The translations under genes and the position numbers were made by a program. A stretch of DNA of 64,000 bases from Phragmites australis (taxonomy: Eukaryota > Streptophyta > Magnoliopsida > Poales > Poaceae). Each line of letters starts with the position of its first letter. The first letter of the stretch is position 1. This document shows, piece by piece, positions 41,701-52,528 of this stretch. The DNA is taken from the NCBI RefSeq assembly GCF_958298935.1, contig NC_084925.1:17915001-17979000 (forward strand), in the 5' to 3' direction. A model generated the notes under the pieces. It saw only the letters and a program-made list of their open reading frames with translations, searched no databases and was not told where the DNA came from.

Positions 41701-42452
41701 AGTTTCGATGTGGGTTGTGGCATGGTTGGTTTGGGTGGTTTGGTCGGTTTGTGGTCGGTGGTTTGGTGGTAGTGGTTTACTCTTGTACACTTGTTGTTTA
41801 TATGTCTGTTCTGATCAGTTGGTTGGCAGGGTTTGAGTGGGTGGTTGGTTAAGTCAGTTGCTTACACCTAGAATCTAGGTTGCTTACCGCTTAATGAACT
41901 TAAACATGTCTTAATCCTTGCTACAGCTTTAAATGCATGATCCTTGGAGTCGAGAATATATATACTCATACTGTGTAAGACTTGCTAGTACCTTCGTACT
42001 AAGGGGTGCTGCCCTTAAGTTGCTTTCAGGTTCGCAGGTTGGCGAGGAAGAGGCAGTGTTCGGCTACTTTGTGCCTGCCGATCAGGGTGGCGGGCAGGAG
42101 TAGCACCTTCTACTCCGAACTCTGGCGCTTTTGGTATGGAGCCTAAGGGCATACGGCTCCATACTCTTTTGTTGTATAGGTTTTTTTCTTCCACTATATA
42201 GTTGTTGTTGTTCCTCTTTTGTTGTAAATTGTGGAAGCAGTTGCATGTTTAATAATTGTAATCCAGTTTAATTATTTGCTCTCTATTAAACTGTGTTGTG
42301 ATATTTGAGTTGGAAGGCATGTGTTCCGATCCTGGGCACAAAACACGTGCCGGGACTACCGGAATGGTATTCTGGTTAATCGTCGAGGTTGTGATTATGA
42401 ATAATGATCCTCCTGATGATGAATTAGAATACTATTTGGACGGTTCCTCACA
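38762..42452 (+). repeat. Family-L solo LTR, complete, TSD ATCAG
   Basis: TGTCACGGCCCAG...GTTCCTCACA, 3691 bp, with ATCAG at 38757-38761 and 42453-42457. It splits the CHR-1 pol frame at VIAD/A, between RNase H and integrase, with no internal region, so it is a solo LTR. GC- and CpG-rich from about 39240 to 40200, then AT-rich. Twin palindrome at 41624-41647. It matches 1-2912; differences there are often C/T or G/A at CpG. Frames in the GC-rich part (for example 39148-39951) are not conserved between the copies. Confidence 0.93.
41624..41647 (+). other. Twin palindrome in family-L LTR, copy 2
   Basis: CAGTTCGAACTG then CCGCGCTCTCGG, identical to 2084-2107. Confidence 0.8.
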
Positions 42453-42850
42453 ATCAGCAATGACATTCTCCTTCCCTTTCTTGTGTTTGATGACATAAGG
42501 GAAAGATTCAATGAATTCAACCCACCTAGCATGTCTACGGTTCTGTTTTGCTTGGCTTCGAATATGTTTCAAAGACTCATGATCAGAATGTATAACAAAC
42601 TCTTTGGGCCATAAATAATGCTGCCATGTTTCTAAAGTCCGAACTAGAGCAAGCAATTCTTTATCATAAGTAGAATAGTTCAAACTAGGTCCACTCAACT
42701 TCTCGCTGAAATATGCTACAGGTTTTCCCTCTTGTAACAACACACCTCCCAAACCAATTCCACTTGCATCGCATTCAAGCTCAAAAGTTCTAGTGAAATC
42801 AGGAAGTTGGAGCAAAGGTGCATGTGTTAACTTATCTTTCATGTGTCGAA
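42453..42850 (-). pseudogene. CHR-1 RNase H
   Basis: The minus-strand frame reads [40 protein letters not shown] with the catalytic Asp in [44 protein letters not shown] and [13 protein letters not shown]. It ends [12 protein letters not shown] at the family-L insertion. The domain looks complete. A frameshift near 42850 separates it from RT. In the parent element it would degrade the RNA strand of the RNA-DNA hybrid. Confidence 0.88.
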
Positions 42851-43246
42851 GGTGCTCTTGTGTGCTGTAGCCCATGTGAATGTAACACCCCTCTTGGTGA
42901 GTTCGTGCAATGGGGCTGCAATGGTGCTGAAATCCTTCACAAAGCGGGGATAGAATCCAGCAAGTCCGAGAAAACTTCTCACTTGTGTGACCGTCGTGGG
43001 AACCGGCCAACTATGTATTGCTTCAACCTTGGCTTGATCAACTTTAATTCCCTGTGGGGTCACAACATAGCCAAGAAAAGAGACTCGATCCATGCAAAAG
43101 GTGCACTTCTCAAGGTTACCAAACAAACGTGCATCACGTAGAGCAACAAAAACAGCACGCAAATGATCGAGATGTTCCTCTAGTGATTTGCTGTATATCA
43201 AAATGTCATCAAAATATACCACCACAAATCTGCCAATGAAAGCGCG
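42851..43246 (-). pseudogene. CHR-1 reverse transcriptase, C-terminal half
   Basis: After a stop at 43247 the frame reopens with RAFIGRFVVVYFDDILIYSK, the catalytic YFDD block. It continues with [40 protein letters not shown] and [20 protein letters not shown]. It ends at HKSTFDT where a frameshift joins RNase H. All expected RT thumb and connection motifs are present. Confidence 0.9.
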
Positions 43247-44960
43247 TCAAACTTCGTTCATTAATCTCATGAAGGTGCTGGGTGCATTAGTGAGACCAAA
43301 AGGCATGACCAACCACTCATATAGACCAAACTTAGTTTTAAACGCTGTTTTCCATTCATCTCCTAGCTTCATGCGAATCTGGTGGTAACCACTACGCAAA
43401 TCAATTTTTGTGAACACAATTGAGCCACTTAATTCATCTAGCATATCATCTAGCCTAGGAATAGGATGACGATATCTGATGGTAATGTTATTAATCGCTC
43501 GGCAGTCTACACACATGCGCCAAGATCCATCTTTCTTAGGAACCAAAAGCACAGGAACAGCGCAGGGGCTAAGAGACTCACGCACATAACCTTTGTTGAG
43601 CAATTCTTGCACTTGGCGCTGAATCTCTTTAGTCTCTTCCGGGTTGGTCCTGTATGGCGCACGGTTGGGCAGGGAGTCCCCGGGGATGAGGTCAATCTGG
43701 TGCTCAATCCCACGAATTGGTGGCAGCCCCGATGGCACCTCCTTTGGAAAAATGTCCGCATACTCCTGCAAAAGGTTAGTGACAGCAGGAGGCAAGGAAG
43801 AAGGTATCTCCTCAAGTGAAAACAAAGTTTGTTTGCAAATTAAGGCATAGCAAACAGCAGTGGTAGCATTGATCTCATCCAAATCAGATTTGGTAGCAAT
43901 GAAACATGACCCTTTCAGCTTAATCTCATTTTTAGTATCATGAACAGATTTGGCATTTTTCGTTTTATGCTTCTCAAGTTCATTTGCCACAATCTGATTT
44001 TCACTCTTAGCATGCTTCTGATTCTTCAATTTACTAGCTCTAGGAAGTTCATCTTTTAAAATTGCTTCAGGAGACATTGGATGCAAAACAAATTTCTTGC
44101 CATTGTGCATAAAAGAGTATTGATTAGCTTTACCATGGTGCAAAGAATCAATGTCAAACTGCCATGGTCTACCTAACAACATAGAGCATGCTTGCATGGG
44201 CACAACATCGCAATCAATAGAATCATGATAAGAACCAATGGCAAAATTAATTCTCACCAACCGTGTTACCTTCACCTTACCGCTACTGTTCAGCCATTGA
44301 ATGTAGTAAGGTTTCGGGTGTGGCCAGGTGCTCAACGCAAGCTTTTCCACCATTTCAGCACTTGCCAAGTTGTTGCAGCTCCCTCCATCAATGATCACTC
44401 GGCAAGAGCGCTCTTTGATCACACACTTGGTTTGGAACAAAGTGTGGCACTGATTTTGTTCAGCCTTCTCCATTTGTGCGCTCAACACTCGCTGCACCAC
44501 GAGGCTCTCATAGTGCTCAGCATGTTCTGTTCCAATGTGCTCCTCATCTTGGTTGTGCTCCCCATCTCCCCCTGCATTGTTAGCTGCAAGCAAAGCATAT
44601 GTTTCTTCATCTAAATCACTAGCAGAGGAGTACCCACCATCTGGACGCACAACTAGCACACGTGCGCTTGGGCAGTCCTTGCGAATATGGCCGTAACCCT
44701 TGCAACGGAGGCATTGAATGTCTCTAGTTCGCCCCGAAGATGCAATTGAGGACGAACTCTTGGTTGGTGCAGCAGCTGCCCCCTTTGTTGTTTCAGGAGG
44801 GCAAGGTGAGGAATTTGTCGTCGAAGGGCGTGGCTTGCTGCTTGAAGAAGATGGTGCAGTGGCTCGGTTCAGTTGACCAGCGGGGTTGGATGGTGTCCGA
44901 GAGGTAGCACTACCTGCAGAAATGTTAGTTCTCGTGCTAGCTCTCCGTCCCTGTACTTCC
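43247..44960 (-). pseudogene. CHR-1 zinc knuckle, protease and RT N-terminal half
   Basis: One open minus-strand frame. The zinc knuckle [14 protein letters not shown] is at 44671-44713. Protease: [20 protein letters not shown], with active-site DGGS about 90 codons after [10 protein letters not shown], then [93 protein letters not shown]. It ends at a TGA at 43247-43249 (MNEV*RAFIG) just before the YFDD block. A single point change could explain the stop. Confidence 0.9.
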
Positions 44961-45903
44961 CTTCAGCCTTACAAGCAAGATGAAACAAACGAGTGATCGA
45001 ATTGTATTCTTTGTAAGCCAAAATATCCTGAATTTCCCGGTTCAGCCCGCCCATGAACCTACCCATAGCTGCATCCTCATTTTCTACCAAACCACACCGA
45101 AGCATCCCTATTTGCAGCTCTTGATAATACTCTTCTACATATTTGTTTCCCTGTCTCAAAAGCTGTAGCTTATGCAGAAGATCTCGTGCATGATAAGAGG
45201 GAACAAATCTAGCTCGCATGAATCTTTTCATAGCTTCCCAAGTTTGTGGAGTGTTGTTTTGGTGGCTGCGAATGTATTCACTCCACCAAATAGAAGCAAA
45301 ATCAGTAAACTCACTAGTAGCAGCCCTAACACGTTTGTTTTCAGGAAAATCATGACATGCAAATTTTTGATCAACCACTAGTTCCCAAGTAAGATATGCA
45401 TTGGGGTCATATTTTCCATCAAAGGAGGGCATGCTAAACTTGATCTTCCCCAAAGGGTCATCATTATCACGTACCTCTCGTCGTGGTTGACGAGCACGTG
45501 TACCATGTCGATGGCGGCGCTGCTGGTGGCGTCGTTGATCATTTACCTCACCATCATGCTCGGTGTCCGCTGAATATTCCTCCTCATCATGTCCAGCTAC
45601 ACTGCTGTCGGTGTTGTTGTTGTTGCGCTGTCCTGAACCATCGTGGCCTTTCCGGTCCATCCTATCCAACCGCTCCAAAATACCTACAAGGGAGGTGTTA
45701 AGAGCCCCAAGAGTGCCTTGCAATGCTGTCAGTCTGGTGTTGGTGTTGATATGCGTGGCCTCCAATTGACCTAGGCGTTCATTGGTGACACGAACATCCT
45801 CATCAAGGTGTTCAGCATGGAGCCTCACTTTGCGCTCAAAGTGCTGCAGCAAGGCCTTCGATCGTGGTGACTGTGGCGGGGTCCTTTCGTCTTCTCCTGG
45901 CAT
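44961..45903 (-). pseudogene. CHR-1 gag
   Basis: Start chosen at MPGEDERTPPQSPRSKALLQ (45903); the 18 codons upstream look like leader. The N-terminal coiled coil is RLGQLEATHINTNTRLTALQ. A basic stretch follows (RRHQQRRHRHGTRARQPRRE), then the gag core DPLGKIKFSMPSFDGKYDPN, TWEAMKRFMRARFVPSYHAR and GRFMGGLNREIQDILAYKEY. A one-base deletion near 44960 in GCTGAAGGGAAG shifts the frame. Without it gag would run straight into the zinc knuckle and pol as one polyprotein. Gag forms the particle in which reverse transcription occurs. Confidence 0.88.
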
Positions 45904-46947
45904 GGTTAGTGTGCAGCAAGCAAATTCACAATAATAGAAGCCTATCTCAACTAACAACACTAGGTGGCATCAATCCATCTATCTCTCAAACTTGTCCAAC
46001 AAGTTCTTACATGTTCTTACCATGCTATGCAGATGGTGTTGGAGACGGCAAGAACAACAACAATGGTGGCAACAAACAGAGTCCTGTGACGTCGTAGTCA
46101 GATTTCTGGAGCTATAGGAGTGCTGGAAGTATTGAACAAGGTACAACTAGAACCACATTAGTCAATGCAAGTTGAATAGGTGTTCAAAGATAGTACTGTG
46201 CTGGCCCTAGGCTAACCCGTGCTAGAGACGCGAGCCTAGACACAAATGTTGTCACCGGACAGCAGCAAACAATGGAGATGATGAGAGTAAACAGCATTAA
46301 CTTAACCCTTCTTTTTTTTTGTTTCTTTCTTTCCTCCTTTTCCTTTCTTTTTCTTTTCTGTTTTCTGTTGTCTTTTTTTTTTTGACAAGTAGCACAAATT
46401 GAACTTTTGCAATATAATTATAACAAGATTGCAGCAAGTAGCATAGACTTTCTTTTACTAGGCACAATGATTGCAGCAAGTAGCACAGATATGCAAATTG
46501 CACTCTCTCGTTCTCAAAACTGAATGTACTCAGATTTTCACAAAAAGAAGAGATGCATAAGGGAGTCTTTGTGCAGGTGTGGATGATGGTGATGGTAGTG
46601 AGGGTTGCAGCGAAAAGGTGGAGAGCAGCGCCAAATTCGGTGGTGGTGGTGGTGGTAGTTTTGGTGGAGGTTGCAGCAGCTAAACTGGGGGAAAGGCAGC
46701 AGCGGCTCGTTTGGTGACCAAAACGTGATAAGAACTCGAAACTCTAAAGGATTAGAACCTAAGAACCAGCACTTGACACCACGATGTAAACCACAAACTC
46801 AACAAGCAAAGAACTAAGCAGAAATAGCAAGGCTCAAACTTGTTTTTGGGGATTTCGGTTCTATCCTATTTTTGGGATTTCTGGATTGTAGGTAAAAGAA
46901 AGAATGGGTAGAATCTCTCACCGAAAAACCTTGCTCTGATTACCACA
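45904..46947 (-). other. CHR-1 leader with PBS
   Basis: Non-coding leader of about 1 kb between the 5' LTR and gag. The PBS (46933-46945) reads TGGTAATCAGAGC on the minus strand, the initiator-tRNA site TGGTATCAGAGC with one extra A. T-rich tracts occur at about 46310-46385. No gene seen. Confidence 0.8.
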
Positions 46948-47884
46948 TAATGGAACCCACTAGGGTTTGTTCCTGATCCTTCGATGAGAGCTGGGGATAA
47001 CTTCGATTTGGGGTGGATTCGACGTTGGCTGTCCGACTACAACGACCACAAGGGGCTGCGCCTTAGCAACAGGTACACCGTCTCCGTTGGTGCTGTTCTT
47101 GCCGTGCCAAGAACACCGCTGCTCCTGCTAGCAATCGAGAACAAGCAAGAACAAGATGAACAAGCAAATATCTCACGGAATGAAATCCAAAGGATTGATC
47201 TGAATCACAAGTTGGGGTCTTGAATCAAGCAAATCGGGTGGTCTGATCGACACACGCGTTTACAAGGAAGTAGCAGTAGCTAACTTGCATCTAAACAAAA
47301 CCCAACCTTGCTCCTGGCGGCTGGAGGTTCTATTTATAGGTAGAAGGCAGCCAGGAGGCGTGGGGTGAAGAAACCCTAACACAAGATGAGCCCCTAGTGG
47401 GCTGAACTAGATACAAGGACCTCAGCCCAAGACTGGAGGTCTAAACGTCTTCTGGTCGATTCTGAGCAGCTCCGGTGGAGTTTTGCAATGAGGTTGGATC
47501 CATTTGAAAATAGACTTCAATATCTTTCCAACAAGTACTCATGAGCCTCAAACAACCTTCGAAGTCAAGAAATATGGGCCAAGCAATTTGGGCCAGCCTG
47601 GCTGTCCGAACTTGATGTCCGAACCTCATGTGCAAACTTCTGCAGCTTGAAGATCTTGATGTCTGAAGTGGACGTCCACACTTGAGTCATCTGGTTCTTC
47701 TCCCATGTTCCTAAGCATAAGAAAATCATCACAAGACTTTAGTAGTACCCCATTCAAAGAAGAACTCATTTTCAGAGCGAGGAACGACTTTACCTGATAA
47801 TTGAGTTATCGTGCCCGAGCTCTTGTCATTGGTCCTTGTTGTGCAGTAGGTGTAGTTGTATCGTTGGAAGGGATGTCCTCATCA
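46948..47884 (-). repeat. 5' LTR of CHR-1
   Basis: 937 bp, partner of 36513-37449. The TATA box (TATAAATA on the minus strand) is at 47331-47338. About 18 substitutions and no indel separate the two by eye. Confidence 0.93.
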
Positions 47885-48698
47885 GAAAAGGTTCAATATG
47901 CAGGATTCGAAGAAAGGTTTCTTACCAGTGTCACATGGCATCACTCTCAGCAAAAGTTAGTGTCCTTTAACATCTGATGAGCTCAAGAGGATGAGTGTAA
48001 TCCCGTATGCTTCCGCTATTGGGTCCATTATGTATGCCATGCTTTGTAAATGCCCAGATGTTTCCTATGCTCTAAGTGTAGTGAGTAGATACCAATCAAA
48101 CCCGAGTGAAGGGCACTGTAACAGTAAAGAATATTCTCAAGTACTTGAGAAGAACTATGGATATGTTCCTAGTCTATGGAGATGAGAAAGAGCTCGTTGT
48201 AAATGGTTACACCAATGCTAGATTCAAAACCGATAAGGACGATTTGAGATCGCACTCTGGTTTTGTGTTTTGCCTCAGTGGAGGAGCAGTGAGTTGGAAG
48301 AGTTCTAAGCAAGTAACGGTGGCTAATTCCACGACAGAGACCAAGTATATCGCAGTTTTTGAAGCTACAAAGGAGGTTGTTTGGATCAAAAAGTTTGTTT
48401 CTGAGTTAGGTGTAGTGCCTAGTGCTTCTAGTCCAATTGATCTCTATTGTGATAATAGTGGAGCCATTGTGCAAGCCAAGGAACCTAGGTCACACTAGAA
48501 GTCCAAGCACATACTGTGACGCTATCACCTCATTCAAGAGATTTTAGATTTGGGTGATGTGAAGATATGCAAGGTGCATATAGATTTGAATATTTCTAAT
48601 CCGTTGATAAAGCCACTCCCGCGGCCCAAGCATGAGGCGCACATGAGAGCTATGGGTATTAGATACTTATATGATTGACTCTAGTGCAAGTGGGAGAT
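47885..48698 (+). pseudogene. BARE-2 RT C-terminus, RNase H and PPT
   Basis: Continues the frame broken at 36507: RFNMQDSKKGFLPVSHGITL, then MSVIPYASAIGSIMYAMLCK, PDVSYALSVVSRYQSNPSEG, and in a shifted frame (48106-48498) NILKYLRRTMDMFLVYGDEK and SHSGFVFCLSGGAVSWKSSK, then LYCDNSGAIVQAKEPRSH. RNase H active-site context is present. After a stop it runs on through DLGDVKICKVHID. It ends with the PPT GTGCAAGTGGGAGAT next to the LTR at 48699. Frameshift near 48110 and stops from 48496. Confidence 0.88.
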
Positions 48699-49361
48699 TG
48701 AAGGTGATATGCCTAGAGGCAATCATAGAGATGATTGTATTACGTCTATGTTTATGCACTTCTGAATAATATGTTATTCAAAGAATGACTATCATTTACA
48801 TTGATTAGTAAGTATGTGACTTGTTCGTGGAACTCTTTGTTTGTATCATAGTGTTATTCTAATTTGATCCCTGGTTACATATCATTGTGATGATTGATAA
48901 AACCAACCCATGTATTGATTAATGATCATGTTTCACGGATCATAGGTATAGAGATACCGAGTAAATAATGTAGACATTTTTGTTAGAGAATATGATATTG
49001 GATAGACCCACCTTGAGATACTGCTAGGATTATAATTTATAATATGCCATCAATTGTCATCTCAAATAGTGTAACTGTAGGATCCTTAGACTTGAGATCG
49101 TCATTGATTCCTAGAATGTGTAGTGGCATACTTTGGGGCAGCTAAATACTACTCCGTAATTGGGTAGTCATAAAGGTAGTTTTCAGGTTTTCATGAAACA
49201 TGTCTGGGGTGTGAACGATCAAGATGGAATTTGATCCTCCTTGATAACGTGAGAGATATCTCTGGGACCCTCAATGTCGTTGGATAAGAATGTGTGTGGC
49301 CATGCCAATGTGATTAATGAGTTAATCATGGTTTTATTAATCCATGACTCGAGTGAGTGAA
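48699..49361 (+). repeat. 3' LTR of BARE-2, interrupted by CHR-2
   Basis: Starts TGAAGGTGATATGCC directly after the PPT and matches the solo LTR at 32030 for about 660 bases, to GTGAGTGAATG. There the CHR-2 LTR begins; the remaining 0.95 kb or so of this LTR would lie beyond CHR-2. Confidence 0.88.
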
Positions 49362-50379
49362 TGATGAGGACAACCTTACAACACATTCATCACTGCCACC
49401 TAATGATCAAGATATATGCATCGAGTTGCCAATAGGACCAATTTGCAAAAGCATGTGCCAAGAAAAATATAAGATCAGGTGAACTTGTTTCTTAATGACT
49501 ATATCATTAATTTTATGGACAATTTTTATACTACCCCAATCTTGTAATTTACTTGTGCTTAGGTATTTGGATCAATATGATGCACAAGAGGAAGAAGAGC
49601 TGCATTGTTTGTTGGCATACAGACAAAGAATAGCTGACGGATGCGTGAGAGAAAAAGGTCATCACAAGGTAAAAGGTCATATGCAGCTGTACATGGACTT
49701 TCCAAAGACATTGGAGACTTTCCTTTCAAGTTCTACATGTAATCAATCAAGGAGAAGCAAAATAGAAAAGATTGAAGCCGACTCGGATTTGGTTTATTGC
49801 AACCAAACAGACGTCGATTAAAAGTACCATAAGTCTCTCATACGAAGTCAGATTGAGCTATGTAAATACCCTCTAGAAAGCTTATTTGATAACCTTTCCA
49901 AAAGATCCAGCCCCATTACCAAATTCGTATCAAGTCGGTGTCAGTCATCAAAATAATATGTCAGTCTTAGCTTCGGTTTCCTTTTTTATGTTGTAATGAG
50001 TCCAATTCGGTTTCCGTAGTCCTAGGTAGTATATATAGTAGAGTCCATGATCCACAGAGGACAGACCACTTTATGCATAAGATTGAAACATAGCTATTGC
50101 TTGTTCTTTCATACCAGCATACATGCGAGGATAGCTGAGAGAGAATTACGCAATCATTGTTTATCGTCTGCAATCGAAGGTCAAGTTGATGTTCCGCTGG
50201 GAATTGGGGACTTGGCGATTGTCACTCGTGGTCTTGCAACGATCATCTACAGGTGTGTGTTGGGCGTATTCCCAAGAGTTGAGGGTTCGTACATTGGTGT
50301 GAGTGTTCAGCTAGCGATATTATCTACTTCACATCTTTTATCATCGGCTCTTCCAGAGAAGATCGGTCGCCCCCTATCA
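49362..50379 (+). repeat. 5' LTR of CHR-2, encoding a polyprotein tail
   Basis: TGATGAGGACAACC...CCCCTATCA, about 1018 bp, followed after three bases by a PBS. The start resembles that of the CHR-1 LTR (TGATGAGGACATCC). Like it, the first part encodes a pol C-terminus: DEDNL, then SLPPNDQDICIELPIGPI, a motif family seen at the end of grass gypsy pol. TATATATAG is at 50030-50037. The partner LTR is outside the window. Confidence 0.75.
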
Positions 50380-50382
50380 TCG

Positions 50383-51085
50383 TGGTATCAGATTCCAGTG
50401 CTACTCAGTGAGAGCTATTTACCGATAGATTAGTTTTGTTTTTTTTGTCCTCTACAACAAACAAAACTCTCACAAAATTTGAGACCTTCCTAGCTGCTAT
50501 TTCTTTGAGAACCAATATATCCTTTGCATACTGTTGAAGCTTTTGAGACTAGCAAATTTATTTTCTCAAGGGACTACTATTGTTTTCAGTTGTGCGCATC
50601 AATTTTATCAATACAACACTCCTATTTTGGATTTTATCTTGTATTTAGTCGAGTACAAAAAAAGAAGTTAAACCAGTACAAAATAAAAAAAGAGAAAAAA
50701 TAGAAGAAAAAAAAGAAGCAACGAAAAAGGTGCCCGGTTGAATAAACCTCTCACTTCGGAGTTCTAAGTTTCAAGTTATCCACTCCTATTTTGCGCACTT
50801 TGTTGTTTTGAGCAATCTTGTGCCCTCAGTTATTTTGAGCAATTGCTAGTGTCTCACCTTGAACTATTGCAATACGAGCTTGGTTTGACCATCTTCCTAG
50901 CTCATTCCTTGCTTGCAATAGTCCCATTATTATTGTGAGTGTGTTGTTGTCCTTGATCGTTCACTATCACGAGTGTACTTTTCCTATCTTTAATTCACTT
51001 TCGAATAGTAAGCTTGTCTTGTTTCAGAATAGTGAGTTGTGAGCGTTGAGTGTTCCACTTATATTAACATATATTTTTCACTCAG
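50383..51085 (+). other. CHR-2 PBS and leader
   Basis: TGGTATCAGATTCC (50383-50396) matches the initiator-tRNA PBS for its first ten bases. Then 690 bases of AT-rich, A-run-rich leader with no gene, cut by Tat-3 at 51086. Confidence 0.7.
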
Positions 51086-51805
51086 TGTTGGAGCAAGAGT
51101 TTGTCTTGCCCCAGCAAGTATGGCGAGAGTTTCTTCTAAGGAGGAGGCTCAAGCTTGGAGATGAAGTTTGAGAGGAAGGAACACCACGAATGTATTGATT
51201 GTAGAAAAAATAGATCGCTCTGGGAGGAGTATCACAGCGTGACTTGGTGTATTTTCACCTCTGTGTCTTTTTCGCTGTCTTGCGCATCCGTTAGCCCAGG
51301 TAACCATGGCTCCTATTTATAGGGCCGTGCGCAGCTTGGCGTATAAGTTATCATAATGTACAAATATCTGGGATCTGACCGATTTACTGTGCCTTATCTT
51401 GGATAACTGCTTTCTACTATATCTGGGAGATAAATATCTACCATGGCAATTATTGTGGTGCTTGTCACCTGAAGGGTGCGTACCAGTCGACAATTGCAGC
51501 CACGCGCCGCACTGTTAGGGGTGTCAGGACAGCCTCCATCATGCCAGGGTGTCAGAGCGGCGTCCACTAGCCTAGGTATTTAATGCCGGTCACCTCCTTG
51601 CAGGCAAAGTACGACCGATGCTCCCCCTCTGGCAGATCGATCCTAAGGCTTGATGACTCACCTAGTAGCCTCCAGGAAGCCGGCCCGTGCAGCGGAAGGC
51701 TAAGGCTTCGAGAGATCGATCCTTTGGGAGGCTGAGCCATCGGGAGGCAGGACTCTAGCAGGCTGGGGCTTCGGGAGGCTGGGGCTTCGGGAGACCGAGC
51801 CTTTG
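51086..51805 (-). repeat. 3' LTR of Tat-3, truncated
   Basis: Minus-oriented: TGTTGGAGCAAGAG at 51086 is the reverse of the CTCTTGCTCCAACA end of the Tat-2 LTR. TATAAATA is on the minus strand at 51314-51321. The CTTCGGGAGGC cluster runs from 51690 to 51800. It is broken at 51805 by the family-M LTR, so its U3 start is missing. Confidence 0.88.
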
Positions 51806-52504
51806 TGTCACACCCGATTTTAACGGCCAAAACTAGATACGGCTTATGTGTGCCCAGGATGTTCAACACACATAAGGACGTCACAGGTGAAGTAACAAAA
51901 GCAATACTTTTATAGAATAAACGTTAAACTCTTACAGCAATTGACATATATTGACTTCTATGAAGATATCTGCAGCGGAATAGAAGCACTGGTGCCCAAC
52001 AACACCGCAGGCAACTGACCGGAAGACACGCGCCTAGAACGTCACAACCTCGTCTTGATAGTCTTCAACATCTTGACTCACAGCAGCAGCATACATGTCA
52101 CATGGTGTAGGGAAAATAGCAAGTGTGAGCACATAGAGTACTCAGCAAGTGGGGGAAAGTAATGATATGCAGGCTTATACCAAGAATAGGCTAACAAATG
52201 GTATTTTTGCGTAAATACGAGTAATGAAAACATATTTGGACTCAAAAGTATTAAATAATTATTAAGTGAACGTAACCCATACAGTCCAACACCCAGCATA
52301 CAAGGCTCCCCACCTTGCACACCATAACCGTCTAGTACTCCCTGTACTATAACCAAAACCACAACCATCTAGTACTCCCTGTTCTAGAACCATAACCACA
52401 ACCATCTAGTACTCCCTGTACCAGAACCATAACCACAACCAAAATCATAATCACAACCCATAATCACAACCCACTAATTATGTGAGGAGATAAGTCTCTC
52501 ATAA

Positions 52505-52528
52505 CCGTGAGCACGGCTGTTATAACAG
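52505..52528 (-). other. Twin palindrome in family-M LTR
   Basis: Read on the minus strand: CTGTTATAACAG, perfect, then CCGTGCTCACGG. Abutting, in the same order as in families L and P. Confidence 0.8.

Larger units (their letters stand above)
36513..47884 (-). mobile_element. CHR-1: chromovirus-like Ty3/gypsy element
   Basis: Minus-oriented element with two 937-bp LTRs (36513-37449 and 46948-47884) and a perfect GAAAA TSD (36508-36512, 47885-47889). Without the inserted family-L LTR it is about 7.7 kb. Order on the minus strand is LTR, PBS, leader, gag with zinc knuckle, protease, RT, RNase H, integrase, PPT, LTR. I count about 18 mismatches between LTRs, so it is young. Lesions I can see are one frameshift near 44960, one stop at 43247, one frameshift near 42850 and the LTR inserted between RNase H and integrase. 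CRM- or Reina-like by sequence feel; not searched. Confidence 0.92.

Noticed and set aside
50047..50433. 128-codon plus-strand frame
   Set aside because: It runs from the CHR-2 LTR through the PBS; the LTR and PBS explain the sequence better than a gene.
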